A DNA stretch of 64,000 bases from Paraspadella gotoi (lineage: Eukaryota > Chaetognatha). A program made the position numbers and the translations under genes. A model generated the notes under the pieces. That model was given only the letters and a program-made list of their open reading frames with translations. It was not told the DNA's origin and searched no databases. Positions 23,211 to 35,294 of this stretch are shown one piece after another; position 1 is the first letter of the stretch, and every line of letters begins with the position of its first letter. The stretch spans positions 5,278,152 to 5,342,151 of the forward strand of contig CM119270.1 of assembly GCA_051294375.1 (NCBI GenBank). The letters run 5' to 3'.

Positions 23211-26200
23211 TTAAAAGTGGTATACATAAAAGGGTAAAAACTGATCAGCATCTTGAATAATCATCTCTCGCATGTAATTGTCTTGATCTGGTTGCACTGC
23301 TATATGATGATCCTTTATTCTTCCAGGTAAAACGCGAAACAAGATAAGTCCATCGCCATAAGACTGGCTTTTGCTGGGAAACTCTGAAAAATAGCATCCA
23401 TTACCAAAAGCTCTCCCATGTATAGCAGGTCTTCCTGGATCTAAGTTATATTTCAAAATGCTATCAATATTGCTACTGGAAGTGCCATGAAAAGCAAGAA
23501 TTTCTTCTCCACACCCAATTTTTGCAAATTTTTTCTTTTTTTCATTAAACTTTGTTTCAAGTTTTTGGTTAAAAACTACATCAATAGACACAATCTCCGT
23601 TTTATTCCTTGATGGATAAACATTCTCTTTCATAATCATTCGAAGATAGTGAGCCTCTGCTCTAGCAAAATGAAGTTCTAATGGATCACTAGGATTTTTT
23701 GTTCTTTTAGTCAGTATGTTAATTTTAGAAAACGGATATTTGACAAAATCCATATTTGGAATATCCAGAAAGCCCGGAACAGATATGCGAGCATAATGAA
23801 TGATGTACTCGGGATACGCTTGGGCAGGATTAAAGATCACAAATTCATCAAAACGAACACCTCCAGTATTACGCGAATCCCGCGGAGCAAAAACTGAGTC
23901 CATTTTAAGTCTCTTGAGTTTCTCAAAATTGAATTTTTCAGCTCGTAAAATTTTATAACTACGACCTAGTATAACTTTGCATAAAAGTAATTTGTTGGAG
24001 CCTTTAGTGTACAATACTTGTGCACTTTTAGAAGAATCGGTAGCAAAGTAAATCCCTTTGCCATACATGCCATCATTTATTGGTAATCTAAAGCCTTCCA
24101 TAGTTATGCCTTTGACTCCTTCATCAGATGTTCCGTGAAACTTTTCAGCAATATGATCTCCATAACAATCGAGTTTTGCTTTTTCAAACTGCAATTCTAG
24201 TTTAGGGTTTCTAACTTTCTCTATTTTTGTAATAGTTGGATACCAAGAATGCTCTGGTTGTATGAACTTTAACACAAGATCTTCTATTCTTTGATATTCA
24301 GCAGCATTTTCGTCTTTCTTGCTTATATTCTCAATTAACGTGATAGATTTTGTTTTTTCACTTTCAATCTGTTCTATACGCATTTTAGCATGTTCTTTAA
24401 ATACTTTCATTTTTTGTTCACCACAAAAGGAACACTCAACTTTTTCACACATTTCATAACATTTTAGAGTACAAAGATGTGTACATTTTCTCTTTTTTGT
24501 ACAGGGCATTTCACACCTGAACTTAAAATCTGGTTCATGACATATTTTTTTGCTAGAATCTTTATGACAGTCTTCGCATTTTTTGAAAATTATTTTGTTA
24601 CATTTCCAGCTTATTGGTTCTGAACACCTTTTTTTCCTAGGAGATGGGTGCTGACATTCAGGAAATTTATACTCAATAATTTCGTCACAAGATTCGTGGT
24701 TATGCGTTTGTCCACACTTTTTAACGCATTTATGTTTGCAGTTCCTAGTAGCTGTATGTGAGCATGGATGAGTACAATTGATATCTTCTTTCTTTTTAAA
24801 GCATTCTGATTCCATGGTATGACCACAGTTTAAAAGAGTGTTAACAATCATATAACATTTTAAGTCTGACTCAGGCTCAAAGCATTTTTTTTTTGAATCA
24901 TGTTTGCAGTTTATAAAAGTAAACTTTATTACTTCTTCGCAACGAAAATGGCTATGAGGATGCCCACATTTTGCAGTGCATGCATGCAATCCGCAATTCA
25001 TAAGCTTTGAACAAGTGTTGTTACATTTGAGAGTATTTTCATTTACCCAGCATTTTTTTGAACATGAATGACCACAATTTGGAAAAGTGTAATTCACTTT
25101 TATTTCACATTGAAGGCTATTTATATCCTCATAGCAATATCTAACTTTGTAATGTCCACATTTTCCAAATATGTCTGTTACTTCTTGTTTACATGTCTCA
25201 TGTAAATGAGGTGGATTACAGCTTTTTTTGCAATTATGTTTCTGACATTTCATAAGTTGATCGCAACTATATTTACAAAGTAAACTTGGTTTTGAGATGA
25301 ATTTTAACAATTCTTCAGCCGTTTGAACTAAACTTTGAGACTGTTTTAAATGTTTGGGGCATTGAATTGGTAAAGAAGAACTAACACAATTATTATTTTC
25401 CATTTGTTTAATGATATGATACCAACCTTTGTCGCAAGAAAACGTATCTTTGTTTCCAACAAAAAATAATGAACACTTTGCTCTTGACTGAGCCACACAT
25501 CTTCTGTTTTGCTCTTTTAAAAATCCGATTGCACCTTTGTCATTCTTACCAAACTTATTAGACCTGACTAATGAAACAATTACATAATCATTTTCATCCC
25601 CTTGATACATGTCAATTGTTGAAACTTTAGGCAAAGAGCTATTCTCAAAAATTTCTTTCTGTGCAGCTTTTATATTTTTTAGTTTTTCTCGAAGGAGTTT
25701 GACCTGTCCAAGATAGGCTGCTAAAATTGTAATACTTTCTGGTTTACTACCACAGCTTATCAAAAACATGGCTAATGTTGCAGCCATATCAGCTTCTTTA
25801 GGGTTTGTCATGGAGCGACTGAGAGAACTGTCATCATTACTTTTTGATCTACCTGTTTCAGGAAATTCATGTGACCAAAAAAAGTAAGAATTAGTTACAC
25901 AAGCAACTGGTTTATGGTTACTAACTATTTCTAAATTATCTTCCAAAAAAGGATAAATATCTTTAAGCATGCTGGAAAATTCAGGTCGCATTCTATTTTG
26001 TCTTTCAAGTGTCTGGTATTGTATATCTGATGCAATTAATCTTTCCATCATTGAAACATCAAAATGATAGTCTTTTCTCAACTTAAAGGATTCTACTTGG
26101 GGACGCAACTGTTTTTGATCTCCAATTAGTATCAAATGTTCAGTTTCGGAATTTAATGCTGCCAACAGACTTGGTTCTAATATTTCAGCAGCTTCCTCAA

Positions 26201-29200
26201 CTATAACTATTTTTGGAGCAATTTTTCTAATTAATTCGTGATGTATTGAGGCTCCAGTTATGGTCATTCCAACAATTTTTTTATTTTTACAAACTGATGA
26301 TTTATAACTAGTTTCAGCACTACGTTTTTTTTGTATTTTTTGCTCAAGCTCGCACATTCTCACATCTAATTTTTTTTGGACCATTTCGCAAGACTCAAAT
26401 AGTAAAGTAAATATAAATTGAATCTTTTGAATTTCATCAAGACACCCAATATTATCCACTGCCAGCATATTATAATCTGGTTTTAAATCATGAGGAAAAT
26501 CTGAGAGTTTAAACCCCAACTTTTCATTTGGATCTCTGATAAGATTGATTTTGATACTTGATTCTTTTGACAATGTTTCACCATTAATAAGTTGCCTTGA
26601 AGTGTGTAATTCATTTATATAATCTTCATCCAATTCATCAATATTATCTTCTTTATTATGATCAGATTCTTTATTCTCATTTTTTTCTACTTCTGCAGAT
26701 GTAAAATTTAGATACTTTGTTTGCAACTTCTTTAAATCTCTAACTTTCTCCTCTGAAGGTAACCAATTCTGAACAAGATTCTTCCATTTATCAAAAAGAA
26801 ATTGACCATTTGAATTTAATTTATTTTCATGATTAGACAAGAAAAAGTCTTTCAAGCTTGGAATATCTTTTATTATATCACAAAACTTTTTTTTATCTGG
26901 TTTAGATAAGTTTTTCAGCATGAATTCTTTAATTTGAATGTCTGACAAACATTCAAAAAATGTAAGCATTGTCAAGCTTGAGTGTGCCTGAAGTTCATTC
27001 ATTATTGCATTGATATCATCAGATATAAGTGCTATTTCTTCTTGTAATTCTCTAATATCAAAGAATAAATGGCCAGGCATTCGACTTATTTTGAATAAAT
27101 TACACTCCTCTAACCTTGAATCTTGTGATCTCCCACCTATCCTTACAACCGCATTTGCGCCATATAAATCAATCATTTTGACTAAAAATTCATCTAATGC
27201 ATGATTTTTGTAAGTGAGCACTAAAATTGGCAATGGCACTAAACTTTCCGATTCATCTGTAAAATCTGTAGAATTAAGGAGGACCTCTACGATTTTAACT
27301 CCTAGGTAAGTTTTTCCACAACCAGGAGGACCTTGTATAATAGCAAGACGATTGTTGAGAGCATGATCCAGGGCAATTTTTTGACTTTTTTCTAATTGAT
27401 GATAAATTGTAAAATAGTTTAAACTTGTTTGAATTTTTTGCAAAGAGGTTTGATTATTATCCTGTTTTATCATCAAATAATTTGGTGTCGAATTTAGACT
27501 TAGGTTTGTAAAAATAATTTCCTCTGCTAAATCAAATTCTTCCATCTCAAATTGTTGAAATGCTTGTAAAACTGGTTTTAGAGAATTAAAATAAACAGGT
27601 GACTCAACCATTACTGTTTGTCCTCCATACTGCAACAAGGATAATATTGCTTTGCTTTTAGGTAAGCTGTTAAAATCGCACAAGTCTAACAAAATAATTT
27701 TCTTTTGTTTTAATAATTCAGGATCCCTTTCAGCAACAGTTGCCCAAATAGGAGAAGCAAAGTTTTGCTTTGGAGAGAGACAAACCAAATTACCAAACAT
27801 CAATTGGGGAGATTTAGACCAATCTCTTACAGGTTTATCTGGTATAAAATTAACTGCGATTGAAAAGCTAGAATGAGTCAAATAGGTCCCAACCACGAAT
27901 ATTTTCGAATATACATTCATATCTCTCTTATCTAACTTATTACATTTTAACGCCTGAATACCTTTTTGAATTGATTCAAAAGTTTCAGCTCTGAGTAAAC
28001 GGAAATAAGTATCCATATAATCCTCTTCACTTTCAAAAGGTCCATACTTCACTTGACTGAGATGTTTATCCTCTGTTACTAAACTTCCACTGAGCTCTTC
28101 ATTTGTTATGCACATAGGCATCTTGTTCCATTTAGCATCCAAACCATTTTCAAGCTTAGTGTCATTCTCAATAGACATGAGCCAGATATTGAATAATAGC
28201 TTTTGAATTTCTGAAGATGGGTTACTTTCACTAATGCATTTCAGAAAAGGTTGTAAATAATTTTTAATGTTTGGGGCTTCCTGAACCTGGGATATTAAAA
28301 AATCGGAAATAATCTCTATTTTTGAAGCGCCATCTAAAGTTTTAAAATCTGGTCGATTCAAGTCTTTGAAAAATGACATCCACAGTTTTTTTTGATCCTC
28401 ATTAACTGGAGAAAACAAGACTCCACTGAGGACACATTTTGTGGCATCAATGAGTAACTCTTTCTGAAAACGCTTTGCCTTCCTGATGACCACAGTTAAA
28501 CAATGAATATAAGGATAAAAATAGTTATCAAAAGCTGCTGAATTCTTGAAAATCAGTGAAGAAAATAACTTCCACTGAGTTAAATTATTTAATACATCTT
28601 CCAAAGCATCGTGCATCATTGAACCAGACAAGTTTTCAAGTAGACAAGCAAAATAATTTATCAACTCGGAAGAATTCCTAGGTAAATAGAGTAAAATACG
28701 TATTTTTCTAGCCATTGGTCTTTCTTTATCCCTCTCCCCTAAGATATACTCCATTTTATCACCTTCCTTAATTTTTAAAACATAAGAGCTGATTTTGTCC
28801 GCATAAACATAAACATCTTTAGAGTTTCCGTGCTCATAACCTTTGTCCGGTTTAACATAAAAATATTTTTCATTAATATTAGAGCATATAGTTCCTTTTT
28901 GCCACCCATTTTTTGAAAAAATCGTTTGATTATCCTTGATTTCATTGTTTGATAGATTGTTGCTACCAACATAAACAGCTTGAGCTTTTGGTTTTTGTTT
29001 ACTTTCTTCATTTGAGTCCAAATCAAAGGTTACGTTTAATCCAACTGTAATTCCAACCTCTTGGTCGGAATGATTGACTGTTTGATTGATGTGAAAAAAA
29101 ACCAGACGGTTTTCTGTTAAGCTTGCTTCTAAGAGACCAGAAACGTTGTTTGGCATGATACGAATAACGACGCCATTTTTTGTAGATGAGTTTGGAAATT

Positions 29201-29239
29201 TTCTATTATTCTTCATGGCCGGAACTAAAATGACTTTAT
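23211..29239 (-). CDS. ZNFX1-like RNA helicase fused to two PARP domains, paralog A, main (last) exon
   Basis: A single 6,029-nt terminal exon, open throughout; 2,001 residues from the Met at 29216. Domains seen, numbered from that Met: two cold-shock/OB-like segments (about 12-85 and 100-180); a helical region and the ZNFX1-type YMDTYFRLL block (about 185-420); SF1 helicase with Walker A GPPGCGKT (629-636), motif II VEEAAE (1006-1011), GDQKQLRP, and motif VI QNRRCVAQSRAK (1236-1247); a Cys/His-rich NFX1-type zinc-finger array (1314-1598); then two PARP-type ADP-ribosyltransferase domains with triads H1694-Y1723-E1791 and H1910-Y1942-E1984. Vertebrate ZNFX1 has the helicase and zinc fingers but no PARP domain. 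The exon follows a good acceptor (pyrimidine-rich, then CAG, at 29240), in the same phase and context as paralog B (both read VPAMKNN), so 29216 is probably not the true start. Inferred role: RNA-binding helicase that ADP-ribosylates targets, perhaps antiviral. The domain assignment is by motif reading, not by search. Confidence 0.93.
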
Positions 29240-29839
29240 CTGTATAAAAAAAAACAAGAACGGAGATTCAAATTTGTGACTTTGTTATCCCGTGTATTTC
29301 TGTTTTCGACACATACTGCATTGCAATAATTTTTTTTAAATTTTCTATACACTGCGACGCAAAAAAAAGAAGACACTTTTTCACATCGAAAAAACCGTAT
29401 TGGATGGCTGAATTCTACTTAGATATAGAAACATAAAGCAAAGCTTATTAAAAGATAAAGCAATTGGTTTAATTCCCAAAAAATAAATTTATTAATTTGT
29501 TCCGAAATGTTTGTTTTAGGTCTTTTTGTCACTAACTACAACAAAAGCAACGACGACGATGATGGCGACGGCGACAATAATGCCAATAACGATTGACTTG
29601 ATTGATTGATTGATTTAATAATTAATTAATTGATAAATAAATTTATTGATTGGATAATTAATTAATAAAAAAAATTGATTGATTTAATAATTAATTGATT
29701 GATTAATTGACTAATAATTAATTATTGATATTTATTATTGATTAATTAATTAACTAATTGATTAATTAACTGATTAATTATTTGATTAATTAATACATCT
29801 TGTATTTAAATTTAAAAATAAAAAGAAGCATAATCAATT

Positions 29840-30100
29840 AGTGAAACAGGTTTTTTGTTTTTTCCATTTAAACTCATTTCCACTTGAACGATTCCATCGA
29901 AACTTGAGTTCCTGTTTAATCACACACTTTTCTACCCAAATACAGACAGACTGACGGACATCGTTTTTTTTGATTAATTTATCATAATTTGATATTCTGA
30001 CATGATATATGTGGTAGTACGACAATATTGAGGGGGCGGACCGACGGAATGACAAAGTGAATTATAGAGTCGGGATCTGCTTATAAGCAGATCCGACTAA
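29840..30100 (+). mobile_element. HINE/Helentron-like non-autonomous element, copy 1
   Basis: Contains the family block CATTTAAACTCATTTCCACT, a short degenerate (GACA/GACG)n tract, and a 3' palindrome (30073-30094, GGATCTGC...GCAGATCC) followed by GACTAAAA. This architecture (tetranucleotide GTCY microsatellite plus a 3' hairpin and CTRR-like end) matches the Helentron-associated DINE-1/mini-me type of elements. Non-coding. Confidence 0.55.
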
Positions 30101-30128
30101 AAATCTATAAAACAAGTTTGAGCAAACA

Positions 30129-31180
30129 ATGTCGGATCTGCCCACGATCATTATCGGTAATTAATTAATTAATAATTAAATTATCCAAGTTAATTAATTT
30201 AGAGAAGAGTTTGAAATGGATTCAACAACGATTTATTTGAAACAATAATAATAACGGACATGTTTCGGCTCTTGTTCAAGCCTTCATCATCAACGCTGAT
30301 GAAGGCTTGAACAAGAGCCAAAACATGTCCGTTATTATTATTGTTTCAAATAAATCGTTGTTGAATCCATTTCAAACTCTTCTTTAAATCTCAACAACAA
30401 CGAAACGAAAAGATTATAATGTCTAAGTTAATTAATTAAATAATTAGGCAATTAATTAATTAGATCCCAAATATTGTTTTTAGGTCTTTTCGTCACTAAC
30501 CATGACAAAAGCAATGACGACGATGAGAATAATGCTGATAACGGTTGACTTGATTGATTGACTTATTAATTAATTACTGATTAATTAATTGACTAATTGA
30601 TTAATTATTTGATTAATTAATACATCCTGCATTTACATTTAATATAAAAGGAAAAAGAAGCATAATCAATTAGTGAAAAAGGTTTTTTGTTTTTTCCATT
30701 AAAATCATTTCCACTCAGACGATTCCATCAAAACTTGATTTCCAGCTTAATCACACACTATCCTACCCACATACAAAATTCAATGTCAATCGCCCCATCC
30801 ACTCATGTGCAATAGGTGTTCAAATAGTGAAAAATATTTTTTTGGTTTTTTTCATTTAAACTCATTTCCACTGGACGATTCCATCGAAACTTCATATACA
30901 GCTCAATCACACACTTCCCTACCCACACACAAAATTTCATTCCAATCCATCCATCCAATCACGAGTAATTGGTGTTTTTTGCTAAGGTGGGACGGACAGA
31001 CAGTCAGACAGACAGACAGACAGACAGATGGACGGACATCATTTTTTTTGCATAATTTATCATAATTCGATGTTCTGACATGATATAAGTGTGTGCCCGA
31101 TAATATTCAGGGGGCGGACCGACGGACCGACAAAGTGAATTAAAGTGTCAGGATCTGCTTATCAGCAGATCCGACTAAAA
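30129..31180 (+). mobile_element. HINE/Helentron-like non-autonomous element, copy 2
   Basis: Starts GTCGGATCTGCC (30129), the reverse complement of its own end GCAGATCCGAC. Internally it has the CATTTAAACTCATTTCC blocks, a (GACA)n/(GACG)n tract at about 30989-31036, and a terminal hairpin at 31151-31172 followed by GACTAAAA. The start is preceded by ACAAGTTTGAGCAAACAAT, which is also found at 36061. The hammerhead palindrome lies inside these limits, so the left part may be composite. Confidence 0.5.
30204..30382. repeat. Long near-perfect palindrome carrying hammerhead-like cores
   Basis: Arms 30204-30289 and 30297-30382 are 86 bp each with one mismatch and a 7-nt loop. Near the centre each arm contains the CTGATGA / GGCT...AGCC / GAAAC-AT-GTC / CGTT arrangement of a minimal hammerhead; AACG before the core pairs with CGTT after it. 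The single arm mismatch falls in the GAAA box: the right arm (plus) has AAAA, while the left arm (minus) has GAAA but lacks the leading C of CTGATGA. It lies within the 5.5-kb intron of ZNFX1-PARP A. Confidence 0.75.
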
Positions 31181-31307
31181 AGAAATTAGTTTCTTTTTTT
31201 TAGACAACAAGAGTCAATAACTTTTCCCTATAATAAAATGTTTATATGAAATTGTCTGAACAAATTCAGCATAGAATATCTGTAGGGTTAAGTGTCAACC
31301 ATTTTTT

Positions 31308-31606
31308 ACCTAATTCAAATTTAAATAAGTAAAGAAACTATCATCAGTCAGAAAAAAAAGTATCAACTTAACCTCCAAAAATTATTTTGCTCCGCTCACA
31401 ACTAAAAATAGTATCACGAGTAATTGGTGTTTTTTGCTAAGGTGGGGCGGACGGACGGACGGACGGACGGACGGACGGACAGACAGACAGACAGACGGAC
31501 GGACATCATTTTTTTTGCATAATTTACCTAATTCAGATTTAAATAAGTAAAGAAACTATCATCAATCAGAAAAAAAAGTATCACCAACTTAACCTCCAAA
31601 AAATAT
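31308..31606 (+). mobile_element. Truncated HINE-like fragment between direct repeats
   Basis: A stretch of about 77 bp (TTACCTAATTCA... to ...AACTTAACCTCCAAAAA) occurs at 31308-31384 and again at 31527-31606. It brackets a fragment holding the GCTAAGGTGGG junction and a (GGAC)n(AGAC)n tract (about 31443-31505). The fragment lacks the 3' hairpin. Confidence 0.5.
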
Positions 31607-31725
31607 TTTTTCCCAATTCTGTTTTCAGACTCTGACTTTAAAATATTGTTGTATTCTACTGCCTGAACCAATTAATTTTTATCGAGCCTGAACCGGCTTC
31701 GATATTGATTCGGGTCAGCTTCTTT

Positions 31726-31765
31726 GTGACGTCGTCGTCGTCGTCGTCGTCATCGTCGTCGGCGT
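31726..31765. repeat. (GTC)n microsatellite
   Basis: An uninterrupted GTC run of about nine units, continuing imperfectly. No associated exon was seen. Confidence 0.8.
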
Positions 31766-31828
31766 CACGCTGTTTTTATATAAAAACTACTACGCTTTTA
31801 TAGGTTTGGCTGTGACTTACCGTTTTTT

Positions 31829-32071
31829 TTAAATAAAAATTATTATGAATTATGATAAAGTTTTACAAAAGTGTGCGATCATAGTAAGTTAAAAATTTAG
31901 ATATGGCTTCTCATCTTGAAATGGCTTTGATATTTTCTCATTACATTTGGATTCAAGTATTTTTTGTTTGAATTTCCACTTCATTATGATTTACTGCAAT
32001 ATGCAAATGAGATTATAGTACTCATTATAATATCCAAATTAGTATATAGAAATGCTTTAATCTAATTTACA
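31829..32071. repeat. 243-bp direct repeat, copy 1
   Basis: Recurs almost unchanged at 33476-33718 (only a few differences). The two copies are 1.65 kb apart. No TG...CA ends or primer-binding site that would make them LTRs. Confidence 0.85.
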
Positions 32072-33148
32072 TATGGAAGTATATAATATTGAAGATGAAA
32101 TTCAAAAATTTTTTTTTAAATCTATAATAAAAATGGGAACTCAAAATAACTTTTTAATGAGAAGCTATATCTTAATTTTAATACAAATAAAAATAAAATC
32201 TTTTACAAGCTGCGATTGGAAAAAATTTGAAAAATTTCCAATTGTAAACAATTGTAACATATTTTTGCTTTTCTTTTATTTCTTTAAATTATATCTATAT
32301 ATATATTTTTAATTTTCTGAAAAAACGAGTTCAGGCTCTTCAGTGACTGTTCAGCGACCTTCCACTAGCTGTCCAGCTTTGTCTCTTTCTGTTTCTCTCT
32401 GTTTCTATCTGTGTCTCTCTCTCTCTCTCTCTGTACGATCTCATGCCTTTTTTAAAAAATTCTGATTATTTTTTTCTTTCTAAAAACTTTTATTATCGCT
32501 ATTTATTTTTTTTTCAATACAAAATCCCAAATTTACATCCGAGATTTTCGTGGATTCATTTTAAAAAAAAGGAAAAATAACTTATAATGCAGGCAATGTC
32601 ACATGTACATCAGTTTGCTGCTGTAAATATACCTGCTTTATATCAGGCAATTGCGCGGATTAATTTAATAGCATGTATAATGTATAATGTATAATTTTTT
32701 TTTAAAAAATGATTTTTTTTGTTTTTGTTTATTACTGTAACTTTGGACCGGTCGGCCCACTATTGGCAAATTATATCTAAAATAGGAGTTGAGAAGAGAG
32801 ATATAGTCAAATTAAACATTACTTTTTTTGTTATTCTGATAATTTTTACAATTTTAAATTTGTAAATTTTTTTTAGTGTATATATTTAATCATTTTTATT
32901 CTTTTTTAAAATAATAATTATTTGAGTTGGGATAAATATTTATAAATTAGTTAAATATGCAAATATGAAATTTGACCTCGGTCTGGTTTCTTCTTTAAAA
33001 AAAGAGCAATCTAAAATTTCATTCAAGATTAAAACTTTTTTAAGATGAGGATATAAATTTTTTTTTGATAAGTAAAAAAAATATTTGGAAGTCAAAAATA
33101 TCATATCAAAATATATTCTTTATATAAACGAGAGTGAAAACTGACCAG

Positions 33149-33191
<43 letters not shown>

Positions 33192-33234
33192 CATTCATAC
33201 ACGCATTTGTTTGTTTTATCTACGATGAATGATT

Positions 33235-33732
33235 CATCGCGTCAATGAATGACTATCATCGCATCAATGAATGATTATCATCATATCAATGAATGATTAT
33301 CATCACATCAATAAATGACTATCATCGCATCAATCATTTGATTATCATCAAATCAGTTATTTTGTTATCATCGCATCAATTATTGGTTATCATCGCATCA
33401 ATATTTGGTTATCATCCCATCAATATTTGGTTATCATCAAAAAAAGGCTCGATCCCTATTGCTTTTAAGATTTTTTAAATAAAAATTATTATGAATTATG
33501 ATAAAGTTTTACAAAAGTGTGCGATCATAGTAAGTTAAAAATTTAGATATGGCTTCTCATCTTGAAATAGCTTTGATATTTTCTCATTACATTTGGATTC
33601 AAGTATTTTTTGTTTGAATTTCCACTTCATTATTATTTACTGCAATATGCAAATGAGATTATAGTACTCATTATAATATCCAAATTAGTATATAGAAATG
33701 CTTTAATCTAATTTACAATAATACAATTTCTT

Positions 33733-33766
<34 letters not shown>

Positions 33767-34017
33767 ACTCATACACGCATTTATTTGTTTTATTTATGAT
33801 GAATGATTCATTGCGTCAATGAATGACTATCATTGCATCAATGAATGACTATCATCGTATCAATGAATAATTATCATCACATCAATGAATGACTATCATC
33901 GCATCAATCATTTGGTTATTATCACATCAATCATTTGGTTATCATCACATCGATCATTTGCTTATCATCGCATCAATCATTTGGTTATCATCGCATCAAT
34001 ATTTGGTTATTATTGAA
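33235..34017. repeat. Minisatellite of ~18-20-bp units (ATCATCGCATCAATGAATG)
   Basis: Two arrays, 33235-33435 and 33795-34017, of degenerate units alternating TGAATGACTATCATCGCATCA and TTTGGTTATCATCGCATCA, separated by the 243-bp repeat and a TC tract. Confidence 0.85.
33476..33718. repeat. 243-bp direct repeat, copy 2
   Basis: Second copy of 31829-32071. It is embedded between two similar blocks, each made of a TC tract, a CATACACGCATTT segment, an ATCATCGCATCAATGA-type minisatellite and a CTTTTAAGATTTTTT end (33150-33475 and 33726-34052). Local duplication of the block is the simplest origin. Confidence 0.85.
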
Positions 34018-34203
34018 TGTAGGCGAGATCCTATTCTTTTAAGATTTTTTATTGTGATATTCGTTTTCTCCACTAAATTTGGCACAAGAAACTTTGCAGG
34101 TATCAGGAACTTTCAAAAATGCATGGTATTTCTGGGAGCTCTAGCCTGGGCCCGTGTTAGAGTTGCGGGATAGGCACGGAATTGAACGGGAGGCCCGGGT
34201 TAG

Positions 34204-34229
34204 GTTGGTTGGCGAAGTCGCCAACCAAC
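34204..34229. repeat. Perfect 12-bp hairpin
   Basis: GTTGGTTGGCGA and TCGCCAACCAAC are separated by 2 nt. It lies in a short GC-rich stretch (34140-34270) whose AATCGCC...ATTTAAATGAA end is shared with 39400-39435. Possibly the end of another dispersed element. Confidence 0.7.
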
Positions 34230-34300
34230 GAGAACCACACCCGCGACTCATACGTGAATCGCCGGCGACATCGCAATTTAAATGAACTAAAACATAGGTT

Positions 34301-34530
34301 TGAAGAGACAGTAATTATTGACAAGTGTCAATGACAGAACCGCTCAATACAAGCAGTCCCCGAGCCTCGGATCAGGCTGTAACACCATGTTACAGGCGGG
34401 CCAAGCGCCCCGTCCCTCTCAACTGCCAGACGACCACCGGGCCAGAACCCCGGACCTCCGGGTTGGGAGGCGAATGACTTGCCTCCGGCACCAATGGCCG
34501 CTGATGAACGGTTGGTGGATTTTAGTCCAC
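34301..34530. mobile_element. SINE-like element, second copy, with 8-bp target duplication
   Basis: A 230-bp copy of the element at 13191-13424. It is flanked by a perfect 8-bp direct repeat CATAGGTT at 34293-34300 and 34531-34538, which fixes its ends. It has the same terminal hairpin (GGTGGA...TCCACC) and the same GC-rich tRNA-like core. No coding capacity. Confidence 0.75.
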
Positions 34531-34709
34531 CATAGGTTCAACATACAAGATACATCAAAGAAACATTTCAGTTAATTTGTTTTATTTCTCTAATATAGAC
34601 TTGTAAGCACAATTTTTGTGTATTTATTTCCAAAACAAAATTTCAACAATTTAAAATAATACCAGATTCTGTTTAATTAATGTTTTTCATATCTTAAAAT
34701 TAGTAGTAC

Positions 34710-35286
34710 CTCTTGTGATATGAGCGTTGCTTTTTTTTAATACGGAAGATTTTGTGGTATGACTTATGTTTTGTTTAGTAAAAATTGAAGGTCCAACAGC
34801 CTCCAACGAAACCGGTTTGTTGCTGGTATAGAAAGAGTTAATGACGTACGGTAGTTGTAGTTACCACCACGTACACTTGTTGTATGACTCACCTGGGCTC
34901 AGCGCCTTGCGAGCTGTTTATAGCAAGTGGGAGGGCAGCGTTGAGAGGAGCAGCCGTCGGGGTAATTCTAGTAGATGGATTGGAAGCATCGATTGCAGCA
35001 GAATCAGATCGTGAAGACGGCACCAAAGCGTTGATGGAAATTTGCAATTGTTCATCGTCGCAGTGCGTGGCGTCGACGCCAGGATCGGGCGGTTTTAGTG
35101 GAATAGCATTTCGCCCCATGTATTCGTCTAAAAATTAGTAGTAGAACTAGTATTGCAACAGTGGGATTTTCTTTGATACCAGGGGCGCAGTTTATCTCAC
35201 TAACTGGCGTATGGGTTGCGGGTCCTAAGCGACCGACTCCTGTCACTCGAATGTTTAAACCAGTCTTGTCAGTTGTCACATACATA
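34710..35286 (-). CDS. Putative 5' exons of ZNFX1-PARP paralog A
   Basis: Three exon candidates on the minus strand: 35286-35180 (possible ATG at 35285), 35127-34893 and 34822-34710. Each has AG acceptor and GT donor (CAG|GTGAGT is strong at 34893). Phases run 1, 2, 1 and feed the phase-1 acceptor of the main exon at 29239 without a frame break, giving about 2,160 residues in total. The middle exon shares the PPDP-V motif and both phases with exon 2 of paralog B. The next one shares a SH--KSS motif and both phases with exon 3 of B. The encoded stretch is Ser/Pro/Thr/Asn-rich and probably disordered. No counterparts of B exons 4-6 were found, and none are needed for the frame. The intron to the main exon would be about 5.5 kb. 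The most 5' exon is the least certain; it abuts a transposon insertion and its acceptor lies in the target-site duplication. Confidence 0.5.
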
Positions 35287-35294
35287 CTAGAGGT

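Noticed and set aside
31829-33718. LTR retrotransposon from the 243-bp direct repeats
   Set aside because: No TG...CA ends, primer-binding site, polypurine tract or coding interior.
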